Source: Burkholderiales bacterium
Lineage (GTDB): Bacteria > Pseudomonadota > Gammaproteobacteria > Burkholderiales > JAEUOS01
Reading direction: 5' to 3'
Length of the DNA stretch: 20,274 bases
Assembly (NCBI GenBank): GCA_947456845.1
Contig: CANGUJ010000021.1
Coordinates: 1-20,274 of the forward strand
How positions within the stretch are numbered: position 1 is the stretch's first letter; each line of letters begins with the position of its first letter. A program made the position numbers and the translations under genes. Shown piece after piece: positions 1 through 7,613 of this stretch. The notes beneath the pieces were generated by a model. It made no database searches and was not told where the DNA came from. It saw only the letters and a program-made list of their open reading frames with translations.

Positions 1-904
1 GCAGGCCTGGCCGGACAAGCCGCTGCGCATGGTCATCCCGTTCCCGCCGGGCGGCCCGGTGGATGCGGCCGGCCGCGTCATCGCGCAGGCCCTGGGCGAC
101 GCGCTGGGACAGGCGGTGGTGATCGACAACCGCAGCGGCGCCGGCGGGTCGGTGGGCGTGGAAGCGGTCGCCAAGTCGCCGCCGGATGGCTACACCATGA
201 TCTTCGGCAGCACCGGCGCCCTTTCGGTGAACATCTCACTGATTCCCAACCTGGGCTACGACACGCGCCGCGACCTGGTGCCCATTTCGGTGGTGATGGC
301 CATTCCCCTGCTGCTGGGCTGCCGCGCCGCACTGCCCGCCCAGGACCTCGCAGGCCTCATCGCCATGGCCAGGGCCAAGCCCGGCAGCATCACCGTCGGC
401 ACCACCGGCGTGGGCAGCCCGGCCCACCTGATGGCCGAGATGATGCGCCAGCGCGCCGGCATCGACTTCACCGTCATCCACTACCGCGGCGCCGCGCCCG
501 CGATGATGGCCATGCTCGCCAACGAGGTGGACCTGAGCTTCCTCGACCCCGCCGTGATGATGACGCATGTCAAGTCCGGCAAGATGCGCGGCCTTGCCAC
601 CACCAGTCGCGCGCGCAACCCGACCATGGCGAACCTGCCCACGCTGGTGGAAGCCGGCATGCAGGGCGTGCAGATGGAAAACTGGTACGCCCTGCTGGTG
701 CCCGCCGCCACCCCGCCCGAGCGCATCCGGCGCCTGCGCACCGCGGTGTCGCAGATCGTCGCCAAGCCCGGCATGTTCGACAATTTCATCAGCCAGGGCG
801 CCACCATGCTCGACCTCGGGCCGGAGGAAGGCGCGGCCTTCATTCGCCGGGAAATCGAGACCTGGTCCGAGGTGGTGCGCGCCGCCAAGATGACCGCCAA
901 CTGA
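1..904 (+). CDS. Bug/TctC-family periplasmic solute-binding receptor, 5' end missing
   Basis: The reading frame is open from base 2, so the start codon and signal peptide lie left of the window. The first visible residues (QAWPDKPLRMVIPFPPGG) are the mature N-terminus typical of Bug proteins, followed by the ligand-loop Asp (PGGPVDAAGR), a VVIDNRSGAGG segment, PPDGYTM, the HYRG motif of the second lobe and a C-terminal helix ending EVVRAAKMTAN. The family binds small carboxylates or related compounds in the periplasm and hands them to TctA/TctB-type permeases or signals their presence. The Ldh-family gene starts 19 bases after the stop, which implies co-transcription and perhaps a shared substrate. 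Family assignment is firm; the ligand cannot be told. Confidence 0.93.
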   Translation, partial: QAWPDKPLRMVIPFPPGGPVDAAGRVIAQALGDALGQAVVIDNRSGAGGSVGVEAVAKSPPDGYTMIFGSTGALSVNISLIPNLGYDTRRDLVPISVVMAIPLLLGCRAALPAQDLAGLIAMARAKPGSITVGTTGVGSPAHLMAEMMRQRAGIDFTVIHYRGAAPAMMAMLANEVDLSFLDPAVMMTHVKSGKMRGLATTSRARNPTMANLPTLVEAGMQGVQMENWYALLVPAATPPERIRRLRTAVSQIVAKPGMFDNFISQGATMLDLGPEEGAAFIRREIETWSEVVRAAKMTAN

Positions 905-923
905 GCCAAGGAAGCGACCCAGC

Positions 924-1925
924 ATGATCCTCACGATCGCCGAGGCGCGCTCCTTGGTCGAGGCCGGGATGATGGCCGTGGACCATACCCGCGAAGAAGC
1001 GCAAGTCATCGCCGACCACCTGATCGACTGCGAACTGCGCGGACTCGGCTACGGCGGCCTGTCGCGCGCGCTCTCGGTGATCGAGCGCATCCGCAACACC
1101 GCCACGCCGCGCCGCCCCATCTCCATCCTGCAGGAGTCACCGGTATCGGCCTCCCTCGACGGCGGCGACAATGTCGGCTACCTGGTCGGTCGGCGCTGCA
1201 CCGAGATCGCCATCGACAAGGCGCGAGCCTTCGGCGTGGCCGTGATCGGCGCCTCCAAGACCTGGTACACCGGCATGTACTCGTACTACCTGGAGCGCAT
1301 CACCGCGGCAGGCTATGCCGGCATGATCGCCGGCAGCGGGGTGCAGAAGGTGGCGCCGCACGGCGGTACCGAAGGCCGCTTCGGCACCAATCCCATCGCC
1401 TTCGGCTTTCCCTCCGCCACCACCCCCGTCATCTGGGACATCGGCACCGCCAACCTGATGCTGGGCGAGGCGGCGCTGGCCAGCCGCCTTGGCGAGCCAT
1501 TGCCGGAAGGTCGTGCCTTCGCGCCCGACGGGCGCCCCACCCGCGACCCGGACGAGGCCCTCAAGGGCGCATTCGCGGTCTGGGGCGGGCACAAGGGCTC
1601 GGGGCTGGCCATGGTGGTGCAACTGCTGGGCATGATGACCGGGCAGGCCACTTCACCCGGGCCACAGCGCGACAGCGGCCTCTTCATCTTGGTGGTCAAT
1701 CCGCAGAACTTCACCTCGGCCGAGGATTTCATGCAGCGGGTATCTGAGTATTCCGACAGCGTGCGCGCCACCCGGCCGCTGGACCCCGCCCGGCCGGTGC
1801 GGGTGCCTTTCGAACGCTCGATCGCGGAACGCAACAAGCGCCTTGCCGCCGGCACCATCGAGGTGGCCGATACCGTGCATGCGGCGCTGGCGCGCGTCGC
1901 GGCGGGCGCGCCACCCGGCGCCTGA
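924..1925 (+). CDS. Ldh-family (malate/L-lactate dehydrogenase type) NAD(P)H oxidoreductase, atypical active site
   Basis: A 333-residue protein, close to the usual 330-350 for the Ldh/YlbC/AllD family, which interconverts 2-hydroxy (or 2-imino) acids and 2-keto acids with NAD(P)H. Family signatures are the N-terminal helical region with ADHLIDCELRG, the VAPHGGTEGRFGTNPIAFGFP segment (residues about 143-163), the PEGRAFAPDGRPTRDPDEAL stretch and GGHKGSGLAMVVQLL near 221-235. The start ATG is preceded by AAGGAA ten bases upstream. Two positions are odd: the usual SHG motif reads YGG (43-45), and the usual N-H-x-G motif reads K-T-W-Y-T-G (112-117), so both histidines normally conserved in the family appear absent. 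It may be a subfamily with different chemistry. It probably forms an operon with the upstream Bug receptor. Confidence 0.88.
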   Translation: MILTIAEARSLVEAGMMAVDHTREEAQVIADHLIDCELRGLGYGGLSRALSVIERIRNTATPRRPISILQESPVSASLDGGDNVGYLVGRRCTEIAIDKARAFGVAVIGASKTWYTGMYSYYLERITAAGYAGMIAGSGVQKVAPHGGTEGRFGTNPIAFGFPSATTPVIWDIGTANLMLGEAALASRLGEPLPEGRAFAPDGRPTRDPDEALKGAFAVWGGHKGSGLAMVVQLLGMMTGQATSPGPQRDSGLFILVVNPQNFTSAEDFMQRVSEYSDSVRATRPLDPARPVRVPFERSIAERNKRLAAGTIEVADTVHAALARVAAGAPPGA

Positions 1926-1958
1926 AGACGCGCGCCTAGGCGCCTGAAGACGCGCGCC
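1917..1958 (+). repeat. Tandem 20-base direct repeat spanning the Ldh-gene stop codon
   Basis: The 20 bases GGCGCCTGAAGACGCGCGCC occur at 1917-1936 and again, identical, at 1939-1958, separated by TA, giving a 22-base period. The first copy holds the last two codons and the TGA stop of the Ldh-family gene, so the copy places a duplicate of the gene's end just after it. It looks like a local slippage duplication. No further copy was noticed in the window. Confidence 0.9.
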
Positions 1959-2297
1959 CCCGGGACGCCTGACGGGCGCTCCGGCCGCCGCGGCACAAGC
2001 GGGGAAAAGATGGCCCGGCAACGCGTTGATCCGTGCATCGAATCCGTGCAGCCGGCCTACACTGCATGCATGGAGGTCGTGATGCAGACATGCCCTCCAG
2101 GCGCCAACGAACGGTCAGGTTCCGCGGCAGCAAGCGGCCATCTCCGGATGGCCGCTTCGCTTCATGCGTGGCGCATCGCGTCGCGCGCGGGGCCTCACCG
2201 CCCCCCACATGACCATGGCGTGAGGGGGCCTCGGGCCGCCGGATCGCGCTTGCGTGTAAATTGGCGACGTCCGCACAACCGAACCGCCAGAGCAGCC
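1926..2297. other. Intergenic region (about 370 bases) with repeat, possible promoter and hairpin
   Basis: No gene is convincing here. It holds the second copy of the 22-base-period repeat (to 1958), a possible -10 hexamer TACACT at 2058-2063 without a clear -35 partner, a GGAGG followed five bases later by ATG (2072-2084), a perfect 11-bp hairpin (2132-2157), and an imperfect inverted repeat around 2190-2232 (GCCTCACCGCC against GGCGTGAGG). The frame from 2010 stays open into the HMG-CoA-lyase-type gene, so part of it could be read as an N-terminal extension, but the translation is low-complexity, Arg/Ala/Pro-rich and resembles nothing I recognise. Confidence 0.6.
2132..2157 (+). terminator. 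Strong GC-rich stem-loop, possible terminator
   Basis: The arms AAGCGGCCATC (2132-2142) and GATGGCCGCTT (2147-2157) pair perfectly over 11 bp around a TCCG tetraloop. It lies about 200 bases beyond the Ldh-family gene and 140 before the next start. No T-run follows on either strand, so intrinsic termination is uncertain; a structural role in the leader of the next gene is the alternative. Confidence 0.5.
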
Positions 2298-3386
2298 ATG
2301 AGCCTCATCCCCGAATCCGTCATCATCACCGACGACACCATGCGCGAAGGCCTGCAGATCGAGCGGGCCGATATTCCGGTCGAAGCCAAGCTGCGCCTGC
2401 TCGATGCGCTCGGCGAAACCGGTGCCAAGGTGATCGCGATCGGCTCGTTCGCGCACCCGAAGTGGACGCCCCAGATGGCCTGCATCGACGAGATCGCCGA
2501 GCGCTTCGTGCCCAAGCCCGGCATCCGCTACACCGCGGCGGTGTTCAACAAGAAGGGCTACGACCGCGCCGATGCCTACTATCCCAAGCTCGACGTGCGC
2601 AGCGGCAAGGGCTTCCGCACCAACGTCGAACTCTGCGACACCTTCGCACGGCGCAACTACAACCGCAGCCAGGCCCAGCAACTCGCGGCCATGGACGCCA
2701 CCATCGAGGCCGCGCGCGCCGCCGGCGTGACCGAAGGCGGGGTGGGCATAGGCAACCCGTTCGGTTCGAACTACGAAGGACCGTTCAGCCACGAACAGCG
2801 CATGGCGCTTCTCGCCACCATGATCGGCAAATGGCATGCCGCGGGCATCAAGGTGACCCGGGTTGCGCTCCTGGAAGCGATGGGCTGGAACATGCCGCAC
2901 CTGGTACGCCAATTCATCGAAGCCATCCGCGAGCGTTGGCCCGAGGTCAAGGACTTTCACCTGCACCTGCACAACCAGCGCGGCGCCACCATCGCCAGCT
3001 ACTATGAAGCGCTGCTCCTGGGCGTGCGCGAGTTCGACACCTGCCTGGGCGGCATGGGCGGCTGCCCGTACTGCGGCAACGGCCGCGCCGCCGGCCAGGT
3101 GCCGACCGAGGACTTCGTCGACCTGTGCCACGAAATGGGCATCGAGACCGGCTACAACCTCGACAAGCTGATAGAGGCCGTGGCCATCGCCGAGGAAGTG
3201 GTGGGGCACCCGCTGTGGGGCCATGTGTCGAAAGCCGGCCCGCGTCCGCGCGGCAAGGCGGTGTACCCGGCCAACATGCCCTTCGTCGAGACGCTGGAAG
3301 AAGCCGCGCATTTCCGCAAGGGGCCGGCGGCGTACGCCGGCCAGCTCTCGCCGTGGAGCGCCGACGACCCGCTGTTTGCCAAATGA
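2298..3386 (+). CDS. HMG-CoA lyase-like (DRE-TIM metallolyase family) enzyme
   Basis: A 362-residue TIM-barrel protein of the HMGL-like family. Matching the hydroxymethylglutaryl-CoA lyase pattern are the N-terminal TMREGLQ (14-20, where HMG-CoA lyase has PRDGLQ), GSFAHPKWTPQM (49-60), the metal-binding HLHLHNQRG (221-229) and the cysteine loop GGCPY (254-258, Cys256) followed by the TEDFVDL helix. HMG-CoA lyases split a 3-hydroxy-3-methyl acyl-CoA into acetyl-CoA and a keto acid; the next gene, a CoA-transferase, could supply the thioester. The exact substrate is unknown: HMG-CoA, citramalyl-CoA or a homologue are possible. I chose ATG 2298 because family similarity begins there; its ribosome site is weak, and an in-frame ATG at 2082 with a good GGAGG would add 72 residues. 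Confidence 0.85.
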   Translation: MSLIPESVIITDDTMREGLQIERADIPVEAKLRLLDALGETGAKVIAIGSFAHPKWTPQMACIDEIAERFVPKPGIRYTAAVFNKKGYDRADAYYPKLDVRSGKGFRTNVELCDTFARRNYNRSQAQQLAAMDATIEAARAAGVTEGGVGIGNPFGSNYEGPFSHEQRMALLATMIGKWHAAGIKVTRVALLEAMGWNMPHLVRQFIEAIRERWPEVKDFHLHLHNQRGATIASYYEALLLGVREFDTCLGGMGGCPYCGNGRAAGQVPTEDFVDLCHEMGIETGYNLDKLIEAVAIAEEVVGHPLWGHVSKAGPRPRGKAVYPANMPFVETLEEAAHFRKGPAAYAGQLSPWSADDPLFAK

Positions 3387-3452
3387 GGATTGCCGGGTCG
3401 AGGTCTGGCGAAAGCGGTTTGGCACCTGAGGTTGGCACATAAGGGCTCTTCG

Positions 3453-4613
3453 ATGAGCGGCGCGCTCGCAGGCATTCGCGTGCTGGAGCTGGGCCAGGTG
3501 CTGGCAGGGCCCTTCGCCGGTGCGATCTTCGCCGACCTCGGCGCCGAGGTGGTCAAACTCGAGCGCATCGAGGGCGGCGACGACGCGCGCAAGATGGGCC
3601 CGGCGTTCCGCCACGGCGACGCGCTCAACTTCCATATCTTCAACCGCGGCAAGAAGTCGGTGGCCATCGATCTCAAGTCGCCGGCGGGCAAGGCGGCCTT
3701 CGAGCGCCTCGCGGCCGAGGCCGACATCTTCATTCACAACATGCGCCCCGGCGTAACCGAAGCGCTGGGGATCGATGGTCCGGCGCTGTGCGCGCGCCAT
3801 CCGCGCCTGGTGTATTGCGGCATCTCGGCTTTTGGCGACGCCGGGCCGATGCGGATGCATCCCGGCTATGAGCCGCTGATCCAGGCCTTCAGCGGACTGT
3901 CGTCGACCAATGGTGGCCCGGATGACCCGCCCATGCGCACCGGTGCCTCGGTGTGCGACCAGGGCACCGGCATGTGGGCGGTGATCGGCGCGCTGGCCCT
4001 GCTGCAGCGGCGCTCAGTCACCGAGCGCGGCGGCGTGGTCGGCGCCTCGCTGCTCGAAACCGCACTAGTGTGGAACGGCCAGAAGGCCGATGGCTTTGTC
4101 AACCAGGGTAAGCTGCCCGACCGGCACCGCTCCGGGCATCCTGGCTTTGTGCCGTACGAGGCCTTCGACACCGCCGACGCACCGCTCTTGATCTGCTGCG
4201 GCAACGACCGCCTGTTCGCCAAGTTCGCCGCCGTGCTCGGGCGGCCCGACTGGGTTCAGGACCCGCGCTTTGCCACCAACCGCGCCCGCCTGGCCAACAA
4301 GGCCGCGCTGCTGGCAGAGATGAATCCGCTGTTGCGCACGCAGCCGCGCGCCGAGTGGATCGCCCGCTTCGAGGCCGCTGGCGTGCCCTGCGCGCCCATC
4401 CACACGGTCCCGGAAATCCTCGCCCATCCGCAGGCCCGGGCGTTGGGCATGCGCTACGAGATGCCGGGCGAGAACTTCAGCCTCACTGCGCTGCCCTTTA
4501 CCATCGACGGCGAGCGCCCGCGCCCGCAGGGCAATGCGCCGCGCCTGGGCCAGCACAACGCCGAGTACAACGCGCCACCGTTGCCGGACGCCGCGTCGCA
4601 CGGCCCGGCGTGA
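3453..4613 (+). CDS. Family III acyl-CoA transferase (CaiB/BaiF type)
   Basis: A 386-residue member of the formyl-CoA transferase/CaiB family, normal length about 390-430. These cytoplasmic enzymes move CoA between carboxylic acids through an aspartyl-CoA intermediate. Visible signatures are the N-terminal GIRVLELGQVLAGPFAG, ADLGAEVVKLE, NRGKKSVAIDLKSP and the catalytic-aspartate segment ASVCDQGTGMWAVIGAL with Asp169, the same position as in formyl-CoA transferase. The start is ATG 3453, with AAGGG seven bases upstream; frames beginning earlier add residues unlike the family. It lies 66 bases after the HMG-CoA-lyase-type gene and its TGA overlaps by one base (TGATG) the ATG of the broken receptor gene, so the three were one operon. 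Donor and acceptor acids are unknown. Confidence 0.93.
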   Translation: MSGALAGIRVLELGQVLAGPFAGAIFADLGAEVVKLERIEGGDDARKMGPAFRHGDALNFHIFNRGKKSVAIDLKSPAGKAAFERLAAEADIFIHNMRPGVTEALGIDGPALCARHPRLVYCGISAFGDAGPMRMHPGYEPLIQAFSGLSSTNGGPDDPPMRTGASVCDQGTGMWAVIGALALLQRRSVTERGGVVGASLLETALVWNGQKADGFVNQGKLPDRHRSGHPGFVPYEAFDTADAPLLICCGNDRLFAKFAAVLGRPDWVQDPRFATNRARLANKAALLAEMNPLLRTQPRAEWIARFEAAGVPCAPIHTVPEILAHPQARALGMRYEMPGENFSLTALPFTIDGERPRPQGNAPRLGQHNAEYNAPPLPDAASHGPA

Positions 4614-5165
4614 TGCGCCTGGCAAAGCGTGCGCGGCGCGGCGCCGCGTTCTGCATGGGCGCAGCGGCACTGATGCTTGCGCCGCTCTTGGCCGCGCAGC
4701 CGCAGGACTTCCCGACCAAACCGATCACCCTCATGGTGCCGTTTGCCGCCGGCAGCGGCACCGACTTTTTGGCACGCGCGGTGGCCACTGCGATGAACAG
4801 CGCCAACAAGTTCCAACGCCGTGCCGCAGATCAACGCAGCCAAGCTGCGCGGCCTCGCCTCCAGCGGCCTGGAGCGCCTTGCCACCGCGCCCGACCTGCC
4901 CACCATGGACGAGGCCGGCGTGAAAGGCTTCGACGTGACCTACTGGACCGGGATCTACCTGCCGCCCGCCACGTCGGCGGCGATCGTCACCCGTGTGAAC
5001 CAGCTGATCGAGAAGGCCGCCGCCGCGCCCGAGGTCAAGGCGCTGCAGGCCAGCACCGGCAACCGCATCTTCACCAGCGGCCCGCAAGAACTGGCGCGCT
5101 TCCAGGCGGCCGAATCGCAGAAATGGGGACGGGTGATTCGCGCGGCGGGGATCGTGCCGGAATAG
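4613..5165 (+). pseudogene. Broken Bug/TctC receptor gene with large internal deletion and frameshift
   Basis: The frame starting at ATG 4613 gives a signal peptide and the Bug N-terminus up to VPFAAGSGTDFLARAVATAM (residue 61, base 4795), then turns into non-homologous Arg-rich sequence. In another frame, from about 4812, the typical Bug C-terminal third continues (VPQINAAKLRGLASSGLER, PTMDEAGVKGF, GRVIRAAGIVPE) to a stop at 5165. Compared with the intact receptor at 19207-20196, residues corresponding to about 57-210 are missing, so roughly 450 bases have been lost and the frame has shifted. Most of the lobe between the two hinge crossings is gone, so it should not make a working receptor. 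It is the last gene of the HMGL/CoA-transferase operon. Confidence 0.9.
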
Positions 5166-5194
5166 GCGGGTTACGCCTCCGGTGATGGCGTCCG

Positions 5195-5578
5195 CTAAGC
5201 GCCGTTGACACGCAGCACGCCCAGCCTGTGAAGCCGGACCGCAGCCGCCCCCGCCAACGCCACGCCCGACACCACCTCGGCCCAAATCGTCAGGTTGGTC
5301 GCCAACGTATGTTCCGAGCACAGCGCGAGGGTGTAGTGGAGCAATCCGTCGGACCCCAGGAGTCCGTAAGCCATGAGAAACAGTGCTGCAATGCGCGGCC
5401 AGCCGCGCCATGCGGCTGCCAGCGAAAGCATGCCGACACCAGCCACCGCGAGCCACGCCAGGTACACCGACTCCCGGGTCATCCAGACCGGCAGACCAGG
5501 ATAGAAAGCGATGTACTCGGCGTTGTGGCTGAAATGCGCCAGGCTTGCCAGCGTGTAGAGAATGAATAGCGCGGACAT
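5195..5578 (-). CDS. Small four-helix integral membrane protein, function unknown
   Basis: The protein has 127 residues from ATG 5578; an in-frame TTG at 5599 would add seven. About four hydrophobic segments are visible, near residues 1-16, 38-58, 64-80 and 98-115. The first contains a polar cluster HFSHNAEY (15-22), followed by YPGLPVWMTRESVY, and the third contains SDGLLHY, so buried His, Asp and Glu residues may form a binding or metal site. I do not recognise a named family. It is the last gene of the nine-gene minus-strand operon, 43 bases after a Bug receptor, and converges on the broken receptor gene. It is too small to be TctA (about 500 residues), and although near TctB in size it lacks resemblance I could point to. 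Confidence 0.7.
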   Translation of the reverse strand: MSALFILYTLASLAHFSHNAEYIAFYPGLPVWMTRESVYLAWLAVAGVGMLSLAAAWRGWPRIAALFLMAYGLLGSDGLLHYTLALCSEHTLATNLTIWAEVVSGVALAGAAAVRLHRLGVLRVNGA

Positions 5579-5621
5579 GGCGATCGCTGGCTCGTGCAAC
5601 CCCGTATAACCGACCGCGCTT

Positions 5622-6599
5622 TCAGTCCAGCTGCGCGCCGGATTCCTTGACGATGCGCGCCCAGCGCACCAGGTCTTCCTTGAGCAACGCCGCCAGCTGA
5701 TCCGGCGTGCTCGGCGCGGCCTCGACGCCCAGGCCGGTGAGCTTGTCCTTCATTTCGGGATCGTTCATCACCTTGGTGATATCGCCATGCAGCTTGTTGA
5801 TGATCTCGCGCGGCGTGCCGGCCGGGGCGAACAGGCCGTACCAGGCGTTGGCGTGCAGGCCGGGGATGGATTCGTGCAGGGTCGGCATGTCCGGCGCGAG
5901 CGCGGTGCGCTTTTCGGTGCACACGCCGAGCGCGCGCAACTGCCCGCTCTTGATGAACGGCAGCAAGCCCGCGATGCTGCCGAAGGCGATCTGCGCCTGG
6001 CCGCCGATCACGTCGGTGGCCGCGGCTGCGGCGCCCTTGTAGGGCACATGCACGATGTCGGTCCCGGTGGCCTTGCGGAACATCTCGCCCAGCATGTGGT
6101 TGACCGTGCCGTTGCCCGAAGACGCGTAGTTCAGCTTGCCGGGCTGCGCCTTGGCCAGCGCCGCCAGTTCGCGCACGTTCTTCGCCGGCACCGAAGGGTT
6201 CACCACCAGGATGTAGGGCGCGACGCCCACCACCATCACCGGGTCGAAATCCTTGACCGGGTCGAAGCCCGCCTTGCGGTACAGGAACGGGTTGATCGTC
6301 TGCGCGCTCTGCGCGTTGAGCAGCAGGGTGTAGCCGTCCTTGGGCTGCCGCGCCACATGCACCGTGCCGACGTTGCCGCCGGCGCCCTGGCGATTTTCGA
6401 CCACCACCGGGCTGCCGAAGACGACAGCGAGTTTTTGCGCCAGCGCGCGGCCGATCACGTCGTTGGCGCCGCCGGGCGCCTGCGGGACGACGATGGTGAT
6501 GGGTTTGCTGGGATACGGCTCGCCGCTGCGCGCCTGCGCGCCCGCAAGGGTGCTGGCTGCCAGCGACATCGCGCCGGTGAGGACAGTGCGTCTCTTCAT
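5622..6599 (-). CDS. Bug/TctC-family periplasmic solute-binding receptor
   Basis: A 325-residue receptor of normal length. The signal peptide begins MKRRTVLTGAMSLAAS with twin arginines, so Tat export is possible, and is likely cut after GAQA (residue 23). The mature part opens PYPSKPITIVVPQAPGGAND with ligand-loop Asp47, then VVVENRQGAGGNVG, PKDGYTLL, VPYKGAAAAATDVIGG and a C-terminal RWARIVKESGAQLD. GGAG lies eight bases before the start. It follows the metallo-beta-lactamase-fold gene by 84 bases in the minus-strand operon, so it presumably captures the substrate of that pathway or a relative of it. The ligand cannot be deduced. Confidence 0.94.
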   Translation of the reverse strand: MKRRTVLTGAMSLAASTLAGAQARSGEPYPSKPITIVVPQAPGGANDVIGRALAQKLAVVFGSPVVVENRQGAGGNVGTVHVARQPKDGYTLLLNAQSAQTINPFLYRKAGFDPVKDFDPVMVVGVAPYILVVNPSVPAKNVRELAALAKAQPGKLNYASSGNGTVNHMLGEMFRKATGTDIVHVPYKGAAAAATDVIGGQAQIAFGSIAGLLPFIKSGQLRALGVCTEKRTALAPDMPTLHESIPGLHANAWYGLFAPAGTPREIINKLHGDITKVMNDPEMKDKLTGLGVEAAPSTPDQLAALLKEDLVRWARIVKESGAQLD

Positions 6600-6683
6600 G
6601 CTGTTTGCTCCGGTCGGCGGCCGCTCGCGCGACGCGGCGGCCTGTGTGGATGGAAAAGGGACCTCGTGTCGCCTGGCGCAGTC

Positions 6684-7562
6684 TTACTCGCCTTCAAAGC
6701 GGAAACGCCACGCACCCCCGGCACGGACGATGGTGCCGGCCGTCGGGGTGGGGAAATGCGCCGTGAGGATGCGCACCGGCGTGCCTTCATAGCGGCCGAG
6801 AAACTCGCGCCGAGTACGTGCCGAGTGGGCCGGGTCCACGCAGAAGCAGCTGCTCCAGTCCGGCTCGGCGCACTGCAGGGCGTGATGCATGAGGTCGCCG
6901 CTCATGACCGCCTCCTGCCCGCCGGAGCGGATGTGCACGCACACATGGCCCGGCGTGTGGCCCGGCGACGGGTCGAGCCGCACCTCGTCGTCGAAGGCAT
7001 AGTCGGATTCCACCAGCTCGAACTGGCCTGCCTCGATGATCGGCAGGATGCTGTCCTTGTAGTACGGGTCGTCGCGGAACTGCTCGGTCTTGTAGTGCTC
7101 GCGCCAGTACTCCCACTCGGCCCGCGCGAACAGGTACCTGGCGTTGGGAAAGGTCGGCACCCAGCGACCGTCCACCAGCCGGGTATTCCAGCCCACGTGG
7201 TCCACATGCAGGTGGGTGCACAGCACGTAGTCCACGTCCTCCAGCGCCACACCGGTCTTGGCGAGGTTCTCCAGGTAGGGCCACTGCTTCATGTGGTAGC
7301 GCAGCTTGTTCGGGCGCGGCCGGTCGTTGCCGCTGCACGCATCCACCAGAATGGTGTGGTTGCGGCTCCGGATCAGGTAGCTGTGGATGCCCAGCACCAA
7401 GAGGCCCGACTCGGGATCCATCAGCCGCGGTTCCAGCCAATGCTTGTGCCGTTCAATAGCCTCGGGCGTGGCCGCCGGGTACAACGCCAGCGGCGGGATG
7501 AGCGGCATCTCGAATTCGACCACACGGTCGATGCGCACGTTGCCGATCTGCCAGGTTTGCAT
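6684..7562 (-). CDS. Metallo-beta-lactamase-fold hydrolase, lactonase-like
   Basis: A 292-residue MBL-superfamily enzyme. The zinc-ligand set is complete: HLHVDH (117-122), the PGHTPGH segment with His202/His206, Asp223 in SGDLMHH, and His269 in TAHFP. This arrangement resembles the branch that holds N-acyl-homoserine lactonases and other lactonases, although assignment to lactone hydrolysis is an inference. No signal peptide is seen, so it is probably cytoplasmic. The start at 7562 is decided by GGAGG five bases upstream; the frame is open further up, but those residues are unlike the family. It lies between two Bug receptors, downstream of a Baeyer-Villiger-type monooxygenase, so it could open the lactone or ester that enzyme makes. 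An arylsulfatase-like or thioesterase role is less likely but open. Confidence 0.88.
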   Translation of the reverse strand: MQTWQIGNVRIDRVVEFEMPLIPPLALYPAATPEAIERHKHWLEPRLMDPESGLLVLGIHSYLIRSRNHTILVDACSGNDRPRPNKLRYHMKQWPYLENLAKTGVALEDVDYVLCTHLHVDHVGWNTRLVDGRWVPTFPNARYLFARAEWEYWREHYKTEQFRDDPYYKDSILPIIEAGQFELVESDYAFDDEVRLDPSPGHTPGHVCVHIRSGGQEAVMSGDLMHHALQCAEPDWSSCFCVDPAHSARTRREFLGRYEGTPVRILTAHFPTPTAGTIVRAGGAWRFRFEGE

Positions 7563-7613
7563 GCTGCCTCCGTTGATTCGCCATTCATCCGGGCCCTGCA
7601 CAGGGCCGGCGCC

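Noticed and set aside
4821..5165. A separate 114-residue gene starting at GTG 4821
   Set aside because: It is the C-terminal third of a Bug receptor continuing the broken gene in another frame, with no ribosome site of its own.
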